Assembly: GCA_964506435.1 (NCBI GenBank) | Contig: CAZDLK010000076.1 | Span: 1 to 5,823, forward strand | Direction: 5' to 3' | DNA length: 5,823 nucleotides | Source of the DNA: JAOZHU01 sp964506435 | GTDB lineage: Archaea > Thermoproteota > Bathyarchaeia > Bathyarchaeales > Bathycorpusculaceae | Shown: positions 1 through 5,585 of the stretch, one piece after another | How the letters are laid out: every line of letters begins with the position of its first letter | Numbering within the stretch: the first letter of the stretch is position 1 | Notes under the pieces: model-generated | The model's database searches: none | The model's input: the letters and a program-made list of their open reading frames with translations, nothing else | What the model was told of the DNA's origin: nothing | Made by a program: the position numbers and the translations under genes

Positions 1-2
1 TG

Positions 3-290
3 CCGTTTGTTTTGACGATTAATTATAATCCTGCTATTGCGCAGATTAGCTTGAAAGGCAGCGCTTACGTTACGGGTGATAAGGGCGAGTTGGATAGGGT
101 GGTTAAGGATTATGAGGATAAGAAGCCGCCGCCACCAGTAATAGTGCAGTCAATTTCTAATGTAGTGTTTATCGAGTCAGTGCTGATTTCAAGAACACTA
201 AACATTCCACCACCAATACCATTGCCACAGATACCGGAAGCAAAACAGCCCACAACAAAACCATCAAGCAGCAAAGAATACACAACATAA
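3..290 (+). CDS. Conserved archaeal protein of unknown function, C-terminal part (5' end outside window)
   Basis: The reading frame is open to the left edge (codons Pro-Phe-Val precede the TTG at 12), so the true start lies upstream; 95 residues remain before TAA. Visible parts are a beta-rich piece (NYNPAIAQISLKGSAYV), an acidic helix (KGELDRVVKDYEDKK), a four-proline run, a hydrophobic helix (VVFIESVLISRTLNI), the motif PPPIPLPQI and a Thr/Ser/Lys-rich tail. From memory, this layout, a helix ending in PPPIPLP, is typical of the C-terminus of a small archaeal protein family common in DPANN genomes; some members are described as SecB-like. I cannot verify that, so no function is assigned. The first 43 codons mostly end in G or T, like the ribosomal genes. 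The remaining 52 mostly end in A or C. The change falls inside the proline run without breaking the protein. The gene is convergent with hamB. The proline run would probably need aIF5A for smooth translation. Confidence 0.7.
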   Translation, partial: PFVLTINYNPAIAQISLKGSAYVTGDKGELDRVVKDYEDKKPPPPVIVQSISNVVFIESVLISRTLNIPPPIPLPQIPEAKQPTTKPSSSKEYTT

Positions 291-432
291 ACCACAAAAA
301 TATGCGCGTATAGCTCCAGTTGAACTTGTCTTCTAAAATGGTAATCCCCCGGCGAAAGTGTCTTACGCTTGCCAACGCTCACTCGCAGAAAGATTGATCT
401 CAGTTCATGTGGCAAGCAATAAAACGTTCACT
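291..432. other. Convergent intergenic spacer
   Basis: This is 142 bases between the left-edge gene and the 3' end of hamB. I see no credible gene. It holds one 8-bp perfect inverted repeat (listed separately). On the minus strand, downstream of hamB, there are short T tracts (four T near 437-440 inside the stop region, five T at 296-300) that could serve as weak archaeal oligo(T) termination sites. On the plus strand there is no T run that would obviously terminate the left-edge gene. Confidence 0.6.
367..417. repeat. 8-bp perfect inverted repeat with 35-nt loop
   Basis: GCTTGCCA at 367-374 is mirrored by TGGCAAGC at 410-417. The 35-base interior has only a very short secondary palindrome (AGAT-TG-ATCT at 391-400). 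It begins 16 bases past the hamB stop codon. No T run follows it on either strand, so it is not a classical intrinsic terminator. It could be a 3'-end stabilising structure for the convergent transcripts or a boundary trace of the acquired segment. The repeat is seen directly; any role is inference. Confidence 0.5.
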
Positions 433-3078
433 CTAAAATCCTTGGTTTCTAATATGTCTTTGAAATATTGGCGATAAGGTGTGCAACCTATTTTCCACAA
501 GCCAAGAAAGGGGATCGCCTTCGATATATTGGGGAATGCATTTGGAAGCTTCTATTGCCGCGGACCGGTTAATTCCTGAGCGGATAAGCTGAATAGCAGT
601 TGGGGTACAGGCTCCAAGTTCCAACATCTCAGGCACTGAAAGCTGATATTCTAGCCATTTTCGCACTTGCTCTTTCTCAGAATCATCAGATCGAACAAGG
701 TGGTTCTCCACCATTGAACGCAATATGTCAGCCCAGAGGTTAAAGTATTTAACAAGTTCGAATCTGACATCATTATTAATTCGAGCAATGACTTCAAGAA
801 CCACTTTGTCAAGTTGGGGCAGATCTACATTTTCGCCATCAAGATCTTTTTCAATAATATATCTCAGAGTTTTTTGTTGAAGCCACAGTACGGCGTTGTA
901 AACAATTTTGAAAATGGAATAAGAACGATGTCTACTCTCACCATATTGTTTATTAATTGAACTCTCGATGTCAAAAATTTTGTTTAGCTTAGCCGCAACT
1001 TCTTCAAATTGGCGGTAAAAATTCTTTTCGGCAAAGTTAGCTTCACGAGAATTCAATCCATCTCTGCTCAGTGGATGTTTGCCAATAAACCACTCCCTTT
1101 CATTACCCTTGATTTGGTGATATAACACATCTTGAAGTAAGGGATCCAGAGTTGGATTAAGTCTGAGTATTTCTTTCGGAATAGCAAGATCGCGGATTGA
1201 TTCTAAAATATTCTTACTAACTAAATCAATTTCTTGTGTGTCAAGTCCTTTTCTTTGCAGATATTTTCTTAACTCGGATGGCGACCTCAAGGCTTTGTGC
1301 CGCAATAGGATTATAGTGTAAATCACAGCTTGATCAGCATTCATGAGCGTTGACGGTTTCTTCAGATTAGCTATTAATTGCTCTCTTTGATTGAAGGCTC
1401 TGTTTGTTGCTGGAATTATCTCCTTTCTGAAATCTGAATCCAGCTTTTCGTTAGCCCATTTTTCATTTTCTAACTCGATACAATAGACGGACCCATTCAA
1501 TTTAGAGCTAACTCGACCTGCCCGCCCAATAAGATTACCGAACTCGAAATCATCAAGTGGCGTCCTGCGATCATTTTTGAAAGGACGATAAATGAATATC
1601 TTGTCTGCGGGCAAGTTTACTCCTTCAAGCAATGTTGAGGTGCAAGCCATATTCTTGATATCGCCGTTTTTGTAAAGTTCCTCAATTTCTAATTTTGCTA
1701 ACTCAGGAATCATCCCATGATGGAAGGCGACACCCTTCTCCAAGCATCTTATCAGAGAATACCTAGGGTGAATCTCGTGACTGAGATATTCAATTAGTTC
1801 ATTAATTCTTTTGTTCTTATTCAGCTCATGATCGTTATCAGAGGTCACCTCTGCTAAAGCAAGCGCATAATGCTCTGCTGTCGTTCTCCTTGGTGCAAAT
1901 AGTATATTTGTACTATCTGCCCCGTACGCGGCTACAAATTCTGCCATCGCTTTTTTTGAATTGCTTTTAAGCCTTGAATATTGAGCTTTTTCAGTTGCGA
2001 TTGTTGTCTTTATTGTTTTCCCGCTGGCGCTTTTAAGGAAAACCGTCATTTGGTTATTATTGGCTTTTAAGACTCTAAAAACAGTTTTCAACTGAAATAC
2101 AGGTGCAATTCTCGAGTCGACTACGGGTGAAAACAGACCACTAAGTTGCATAACAGTGTTCGTTAAATTTTTGAGATATGGTCCTGCCATTACTATCTTG
2201 GCTTCGCTTTGGAGTCGTAAGAGTTCATTTAAAATGTATTCAAATAGAACGCCGCGCTCGGCATCTTCCAGCTTTTGGATTTCATCGAAGAATATGAAGT
2301 CAATTTTTAGTTCATTGGGACTCTCTTGAAGAAGACGAAGACACCGCTCGGGTGTTAGCACGAAAATTTCCTTTTTTTCTACCTCTGATGGTTCTCCGAA
2401 TGCAATTCTTACAGAAACATCTTTTTCTAGTTTTTTTCTCAAAATAGCACTTACTTCATAAATCAACGCTTTAGTTGGGACAATATATAATGCCTTAAAA
2501 CGGCTTTTTTTACGACACAATTCAGTAATGTAATTCTGAACCATAAATGACTTGCCTGCTGAAGTAGGTCCGCTTATAGCCATAATCTGAATAGCTTCGT
2601 TAAGTCCCTGCCATAATCTCTTCTGAAAATCGCTCAAATATATTTGAGAATCATGAAGTTGAAGACTAGCAAGGGCTCTTTCCAGAGAAATTTCCAAATC
2701 AAGCACATCATCGAATTTAACTAATAGGCTATTTTTTTCGGAATTAAAAATTTTAGAGAGATGTCTTGTTTGTTGGATGTTCCTACTTCTTGAGAGAAGA
2801 ACATAACAATAGCTCTCATACTGCCGATTTCGCTTCTCCAAATAAGCCAAGATTGCGAATGAAATCGCCTTTTGTTTGTGTTCATCATTTGGACTAGAAG
2901 CTAACAATGAAGCAAGCAAAGAGGCTTTGTTCAATTCAGTTTCGGATAATGAAAACTGTTCATTTGCAGGTCCCACCTGCGTAGTATTGCTTTCTCTGAA
3001 AAATTGTTTTAGCGTTAAAGTGTCTAGAACTTCATTCAAGATTGGATGATTGAACGCATATTCAAATATGGATGACAA
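433..3078 (-). CDS. hamB: Hachiman defence protein HamB, SF2 DEAD/DEAH-like helicase (881 aa)
   Basis: ATP-dependent helicase subunit of Hachiman. In studied bacterial systems HamB scans DNA and controls the HamA nuclease; that role is transferred here by family. An N-terminal helical region (about 1-145) precedes a Q-like motif (FQKRLW, 151-156), Walker A SGPTSAGKS (169-177), motif Ia VPTKAL (200-205), Ib TPERC (242-246), motif II DEIQ (265-268) and motif III MAGP (297-300). The second RecA domain has FAPRRT (394-399), motif V TSTLLEGVNLP (480-490) and motif VI GRAGR (518-522), a Ski2/Hel308-like pattern. A long helical C-terminal region follows (about 560-881), with no recognised nuclease motif. 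The TTG start at 3076-3078 is chosen because GGTGAG (3084-3089) lies five bases upstream and overlaps the hamA stop; the frame is closed two codons further up. The stop is TAG. Codon use is mixed, unlike the ribosomal genes, which suggests transfer. An AbpB-like or generic defence helicase is the main alternative, but the DUF1837 neighbour favours Hachiman. Confidence 0.9.
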   Translation of the reverse strand: MSSIFEYAFNHPILNEVLDTLTLKQFFRESNTTQVGPANEQFSLSETELNKASLLASLLASSPNDEHKQKAISFAILAYLEKRNRQYESYCYVLLSRSRNIQQTRHLSKIFNSEKNSLLVKFDDVLDLEISLERALASLQLHDSQIYLSDFQKRLWQGLNEAIQIMAISGPTSAGKSFMVQNYITELCRKKSRFKALYIVPTKALIYEVSAILRKKLEKDVSVRIAFGEPSEVEKKEIFVLTPERCLRLLQESPNELKIDFIFFDEIQKLEDAERGVLFEYILNELLRLQSEAKIVMAGPYLKNLTNTVMQLSGLFSPVVDSRIAPVFQLKTVFRVLKANNNQMTVFLKSASGKTIKTTIATEKAQYSRLKSNSKKAMAEFVAAYGADSTNILFAPRRTTAEHYALALAEVTSDNDHELNKNKRINELIEYLSHEIHPRYSLIRCLEKGVAFHHGMIPELAKLEIEELYKNGDIKNMACTSTLLEGVNLPADKIFIYRPFKNDRRTPLDDFEFGNLIGRAGRVSSKLNGSVYCIELENEKWANEKLDSDFRKEIIPATNRAFNQREQLIANLKKPSTLMNADQAVIYTIILLRHKALRSPSELRKYLQRKGLDTQEIDLVSKNILESIRDLAIPKEILRLNPTLDPLLQDVLYHQIKGNEREWFIGKHPLSRDGLNSREANFAEKNFYRQFEEVAAKLNKIFDIESSINKQYGESRHRSYSIFKIVYNAVLWLQQKTLRYIIEKDLDGENVDLPQLDKVVLEVIARINNDVRFELVKYFNLWADILRSMVENHLVRSDDSEKEQVRKWLEYQLSVPEMLELGACTPTAIQLIRSGINRSAAIEASKCIPQYIEGDPLSWLVENRLHTLSPIFQRHIRNQGF

Positions 3079-3083
3079 TACGG

Positions 3084-3089
3084 CTCACC
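3084..3089 (-). promoter_or_regulatory. Shine-Dalgarno of hamB overlapping hamA stop
   Basis: The minus strand reads GGTGAG here, five bases before the TTG start of hamB. It matches the archaeal 16S tail. The TGA inside it is the stop codon of hamA, so a ribosome finishing hamA sits on the hamB initiation signal. This decides the TTG start and implies translational coupling, which would keep the two subunits in step. Confidence 0.75.
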
Positions 3090-4023
3090 GATACTCAACG
3101 TTATGAATTGCCTTGAAAAGTGAATTTCGGAAATTATCCACGCTACTGATTGGAATGAAGAAAAAATCTAGGTATACTTTCTTAAGTGTCGCACGATTCG
3201 TTTTTATTTTCTCGACTATCGTCGGCATAATTTCTTTGGCAAGTGAGCCAAACTCTTTGTACGCCATTCTCTCTCCATCAGCTTTGTCTTGACAAATCGC
3301 CTCAATTTTGCTTATTTTTTCTTCATCATAAACAATGAGAATAGGGTGCACTTTATTCACATTCTGGTACTCTATGGATTGAGTGTCTAGCACTTTCAAT
3401 AGAAAATCAAGCTGTTGTTGTGACAAATCTTTTGTTATGTTTTCCCTGACCACTAATAATTCAGCTTTAATCTCGGAATCAGAACTTGTTGGCTTGTGAA
3501 AGTTGTCTACTGATTCTAGCGCTTTGTTCATTGCTTTATTAATGTCTTGATAGACTTTTGCCTCTCCAAGAAGAAGAGCGTCCTTGTCCTTGTAAGGTCC
3601 GAAGAAAACACCATCTGATCCTTTAATTTGGTCATTTGGATCAGAAAGAGATCTTATTTTGTGCGCAATCATAGGTGTCTTAAGAATAGCCTCGACTATC
3701 AAAAATAGCAATAATTCGCCATACTTTCCTTCTTTCTGAGGATTAACATCACCGAAAAAGGTCGCGGCTTTTCGCCAAGGCTCTTGTCCTTTCTGCTCCC
3801 AGTTTTTTATCTCAGCTTCACTAAAAACAAAATGTTTAATTGAATCCGCCATGAACTCGACTAAACCCTGCATGTTCTCCTCGGTTCCATTAAACCGCAG
3901 AGTATACGCTCTAGTAGTCAATTTATTCTCACAGTGATCGCAATGGATCAACAGGTATTTGTCGATCCAACTACTGTCAATTCTAACGAGTTCAACCCAT
4001 TTCAGCTCGTTTTTGTTATCCAT
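3085..4023 (-). CDS. hamA: Hachiman defence protein HamA, DUF1837 PD-(D/E)XK-like nuclease (312 aa)
   Basis: Effector nuclease of Hachiman. In characterised systems HamA forms a complex with the HamB helicase and degrades DNA, including the host chromosome, once HamB meets damaged or invading DNA; that mechanism is family knowledge, not visible here. The nuclease core is readable: GKYGELL with E103 in a helix, KGSDGVFFG with D137, and LLGEAKVY with E154 and K156, giving the E...D...ExK order of PD-(D/E)XK folds. A following helix (about 158-175, NKAMNKALESV) is typical of DUF1837. An N-terminal HCDHC (27-31) has one Cys-x-x-Cys pair and no obvious second, so a zinc site is unproven. Length suits the family. 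The ATG is the only candidate start: an in-frame TAG lies three codons upstream. There is no SD, and a TATA-like element sits about 30 bases upstream, consistent with a leaderless message. It is first in the operon with hamB, six bases apart, in the usual hamA-hamB order. Confidence 0.9.
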   Translation of the reverse strand: MDNKNELKWVELVRIDSSWIDKYLLIHCDHCENKLTTRAYTLRFNGTEENMQGLVEFMADSIKHFVFSEAEIKNWEQKGQEPWRKAATFFGDVNPQKEGKYGELLLFLIVEAILKTPMIAHKIRSLSDPNDQIKGSDGVFFGPYKDKDALLLGEAKVYQDINKAMNKALESVDNFHKPTSSDSEIKAELLVVRENITKDLSQQQLDFLLKVLDTQSIEYQNVNKVHPILIVYDEEKISKIEAICQDKADGERMAYKEFGSLAKEIMPTIVEKIKTNRATLKKVYLDFFFIPISSVDNFRNSLFKAIHNVEYR

Positions 4024-4046
4024 AAAAAACTATAATGTACGACTTT

Positions 4047-4059
4047 GATAAATAAATTC
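4047..4059 (-). promoter_or_regulatory. Probable TATA box of the hamAB operon
   Basis: The minus strand reads GAATTTATTTATC, close to the archaeal TATA consensus. Its centre (about 4053) is roughly 30 bases from the hamA ATG. Initiation about 25 bases downstream of a TATA box would begin the transcript within a few bases of the ATG, matching the lack of an SD there. The surroundings are A/T-rich, so chance matches are possible. Confidence 0.5.
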
Positions 4060-4218
4060 TGTATTTCTATTTATTAATTTCAAATAAATTTTCTTGCTCG
4101 CACATATTTTGAGAGTATCGTTTATTCGAAATGGTTAGTTAAATCAGAGTTTTCAGTATTGACAGTTATAGGCTTTTTAAGGAAGCTACGTCTATGTTTG
4201 TTTCAGCCCTATGAGAAA

Positions 4219-4232
4219 GCGTTTAGAACGAC
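4219..4232. repeat. 14-bp direct repeat, copy 1
   Basis: GCGTTTAGAACGAC. It matches the copy at 4258-4271 at 13 of 14 positions, with starts 39 bases apart. The core GTTTAGAAC is partly self-complementary at its ends (GTT/AAC). It could be a regulator site or a trace of insertion; nothing in the sequence decides. Confidence 0.55.
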
Positions 4233-4240
4233 GAAATATA

Positions 4241-4248
4241 CACCTCCT
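4241..4248 (-). promoter_or_regulatory. Orphan full-length Shine-Dalgarno sequence
   Basis: The minus strand reads AGGAGGTG, an excellent match to the archaeal anti-SD. No ATG, GTG or TTG lies at a usable distance downstream; the GTG within the site itself opens only six codons (GTG TAT ATT TCG TCG TTC) before TAA. It may be the remains of the start of a gene that once followed rps19, or it may be chance. Confidence 0.35.
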
Positions 4249-4257
4249 ACAAAAAGT

Positions 4258-4271
4258 GCGTTTAGAACAAC
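4258..4271. repeat. 14-bp direct repeat, copy 2
   Basis: GCGTTTAGAACAAC, the partner of the copy at 4219-4232 with one difference (A for G at the twelfth base). The orphan SD lies between the two copies. Confidence 0.55.
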
Positions 4272-4308
4272 TTTTCCCTATATGGAGGCTCGCAAAACGT
4301 CCCACTGG

Positions 4309-4327
4309 CTATTTATACTTTAAATAG
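4309..4327. repeat. TATA-like 7-bp palindrome with 5-nt loop
   Basis: CTATTTA (4309-4315) and TAAATAG (4321-4327) are perfect inverted copies around TACTT, followed on the plus strand by a run of six G ending at 4332. Each arm resembles an archaeal TATA element, so it could be a promoter core facing either way. As RNA it is a weak A/U hairpin downstream of the oligo(T) tract, so it is not part of a classical terminator. Confidence 0.45.
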
Positions 4328-4338
4328 GGGGGCTATAG

Positions 4339-4345
4339 AAAAAAA
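4339..4345 (-). terminator. Oligo(T) termination candidate after rps19
   Basis: Seven consecutive T on the minus strand begin 20 bases past the rps19 stop codon. Archaeal RNA polymerase commonly terminates at such T tracts without a hairpin. It would end the ribosomal transcript before the defence genes and give hamAB its own transcription unit. Confidence 0.5.
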
Positions 4346-4365
4346 TCGCACAACAGAACAGCAGC

Positions 4366-4770
4366 TTACTTCAGCGGCACATACATTGAAGACCGTGAAG
4401 CGCCAATACCAGGAGTTCCATGCCTAACAGGCTTATTCGTAATCGCAAACTCACCCAAATAATGCCCAATCATCTCAGCCCTAATCGTCATAGCCACAAA
4501 CTCCTTCCCATTATGCACCTGAACCTTCAACCCAACCATCTCAGGCAAAATAATCAAATCACGCACATGAGTCTTAACCGCAACCTCTTTACCCTGCCTC
4601 TCAGCCTCACGCGCCTCACGCAACTTCTCCAACAAAATCCGCTGCTCAGGAGTCAAACCACGCTGCAAACTACGCCGCTGACGAGAAGGCAACAAACCAA
4701 TAAACTCATCCATAGACATCGCTTGCAAACTATCCAACGAATGACCACGATACAGGAAATCCTTCGGCAT
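4366..4770 (-). CDS. rps19: 30S ribosomal protein uS19, archaeal type (134 aa)
   Basis: Protein of the small-subunit head, near helices of the 16S 3' domain and the inter-subunit bridge region. The archaeal N-terminal extension is present (FLYRGHSLDSLQAMSMDEF, then LLPSRQRRSLQRG at 27-38), followed by a charged helix (about 41-62) and the universal core: KTHVRDLIILPEMVG (66-80), VHNGKEFV (85-92), MIGHYLGEFA (100-109) and the basic tail RHGTPGIGASRSSMYVPLK. The length is normal for archaea. The start is backed by GGTGATG (4777-4783) six bases before the ATG. It lies 47 bases after rpl2. By hand count 127 of 134 codons end in G or T; four of the seven exceptions fall in the last 17 codons. It is followed by a T tract and then the defence operon instead of rpl22. 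Confidence 0.97.
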   Translation of the reverse strand: MPKDFLYRGHSLDSLQAMSMDEFIGLLPSRQRRSLQRGLTPEQRILLEKLREAREAERQGKEVAVKTHVRDLIILPEMVGLKVQVHNGKEFVAMTIRAEMIGHYLGEFAITNKPVRHGTPGIGASRSSMYVPLK

Positions 4771-4776
4771 ACCTTA

Positions 4777-4783
4777 CATCACC
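4777..4783 (-). promoter_or_regulatory. Shine-Dalgarno of rps19
   Basis: The minus strand reads GGTGATG with six bases to the ATG, a strong archaeal SD. It shows that the host uses SD-led initiation inside operons, in contrast to the SD-less start of hamA. Confidence 0.8.
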
Positions 4784-4817
4784 CTAAACCATTCCACAAT
4801 CAGCTATAAACCTTCCC

Positions 4818-5576
4818 TCAACGCACCGCCCGCTTCTTCTTCTGACCAGGACCACGAGCCGCAATCAAACCCACCTTCTGACCAGGAGGCGCACCATGCG
4901 AAACCGTCGTACCCTTCCGCGCACTACGCTTACTGCTACCATAAGGATGAACCGCAGCAACCATCGCTCGCCCTCGCGTTCTCGGATACTTGTGCCCTTT
5001 CGCCTTCATCAAATGAAACACCTCACCAGCCTTCAAAAACGGCTTCTCCGTCCTGCCACCACCAGCAACCACACCAATAGTCGCCAAACACAAATCATTA
5101 ACATAACGCGTACGACCACTCGGCAACCGAATCATAGCGCCTTGCGGAGTATGCCCCACAACCGTAGCATAAGCCCCAGAAGACTTCGCCAACTTACCAC
5201 CATCACCAGGCTTCAACTCCAAACCACAAACCATAGTCCCCTCAGGAATCTTACCCAAAGGCAAAACATTACCAACCTCAACGCCAGCCTTACCGCCTAA
5301 ACCAATCCGCTGACCCTCAAACACGCCTTCAACAGCCACCAAATAAGCGCTCGCACCATTATCAAAACGCACAAACATCAAAGGCGCACCACGCCCAGGA
5401 TCATGCAGCAAACTCTCAACAACACCAGCAAACACCGAACCAAAACACTCCCTGGGCGCAATAGAACGCGGATACAACGCAGCCGCAACACGCTTATGAG
5501 TCGAAGCACGAAAAGTCGAAGTACCACGCCCACGACGCTGAACACGAATTCTTCTACCCAACACACACAACTCCAT
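4818..5576 (-). CDS. rpl2: 50S ribosomal protein uL2, archaeal type (252 aa)
   Basis: Large-subunit protein that binds 23S rRNA near the peptidyl-transferase centre and supports subunit joining. The start RVQRRGRGTSTFRASTHKR (11-29) is archaeal/eukaryotic in style. The core has GNVLPLGKIPEGTMVCGLE (102-120), PGDGGKLAKSSGAYATVV (123-140) and LPSGRTRYVN (151-160). The C-terminal domain keeps YPRTRGRAM (197-205), H210 in HPYGSS, VSHGAPPGQKVGLIAAR (225-241) and a lysine-rich end. Many archaeal homologues have a DHP(H/F)GGG-type loop at the conserved histidine; here it is VHPYGSS, so the histidine stays but the preceding Asp and two glycines are changed. The length is slightly above the usual 235-245. 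The ATG is nine bases after rpl23, with a weak AGGT upstream; the stop is TGA. By hand count 234 of 252 codons end in G or T. Confidence 0.97.
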   Translation of the reverse strand: MELCVLGRRIRVQRRGRGTSTFRASTHKRVAAALYPRSIAPRECFGSVFAGVVESLLHDPGRGAPLMFVRFDNGASAYLVAVEGVFEGQRIGLGGKAGVEVGNVLPLGKIPEGTMVCGLELKPGDGGKLAKSSGAYATVVGHTPQGAMIRLPSGRTRYVNDLCLATIGVVAGGGRTEKPFLKAGEVFHLMKAKGHKYPRTRGRAMVAAVHPYGSSKRSARKGTTVSHGAPPGQKVGLIAARGPGQKKKRAVR

Positions 5577-5585
5577 AATAACCTA

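Larger units (their letters stand above)
4024..4365. other. 342-base non-coding spacer between rps19 and hamA
   Basis: No convincing protein or RNA gene is seen on either strand; there is no tRNA T-arm and no C/D box pair in the right order. Read along the minus strand from rps19, it contains an oligo(T) tract, a TATA-like palindrome, two 14-bp direct repeats bracketing a full-length SD with no start codon after it, and then an A/T-rich stretch with the probable hamA promoter. In most archaea rpl22 and rps3 would begin here. Confidence 0.7.

Noticed and set aside
304..374. tRNA-like string: GCGCGTA, TAGCTCCAGTTGAAC, CTTCTAA, then TACGCTT-G-CCA
   Set aside because: The acceptor ends pair only partly, the anticodon stem has two mismatches, the length is short and no GTTCRA T-loop exists. 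At best it is a decayed remnant; more likely it is chance.
110..415. Two minus-strand open frames (to 375 and 415) antisense to the left-edge gene
   Set aside because: The predicted products are a T-rich hydrophobic artefact and a glycine run antisense to the proline codons. The plus-strand frame carries the recognisable PPPIPLP layout and stays open to the window edge. The minus strand here does lean to G/T endings, so this is not absolute.
4241..4248. CACCTCCT on the plus strand as a 16S rRNA 3' end fragment
   Set aside because: It is only eight bases of match and the flanks do not resemble 16S; it is simply the complement of the SD on the other strand.
4024..4365. CRISPR array, C/D box RNA or tRNA in the spacer
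   Set aside because: There are only two short repeats 39 bases apart, no third unit, no correctly ordered C and D boxes and no T-arm.
4420..4809. Plus-strand open frame opposite rps19
   Set aside because: It is a shadow created by the G/T-ending codons of rps19; the product is a low-complexity Asn/Leu/Arg/Thr string with no family features.
4896..5300. Plus-strand open frame opposite rpl2
   Set aside because: Arg/Thr/Asn-rich shadow of a clear ribosomal gene.
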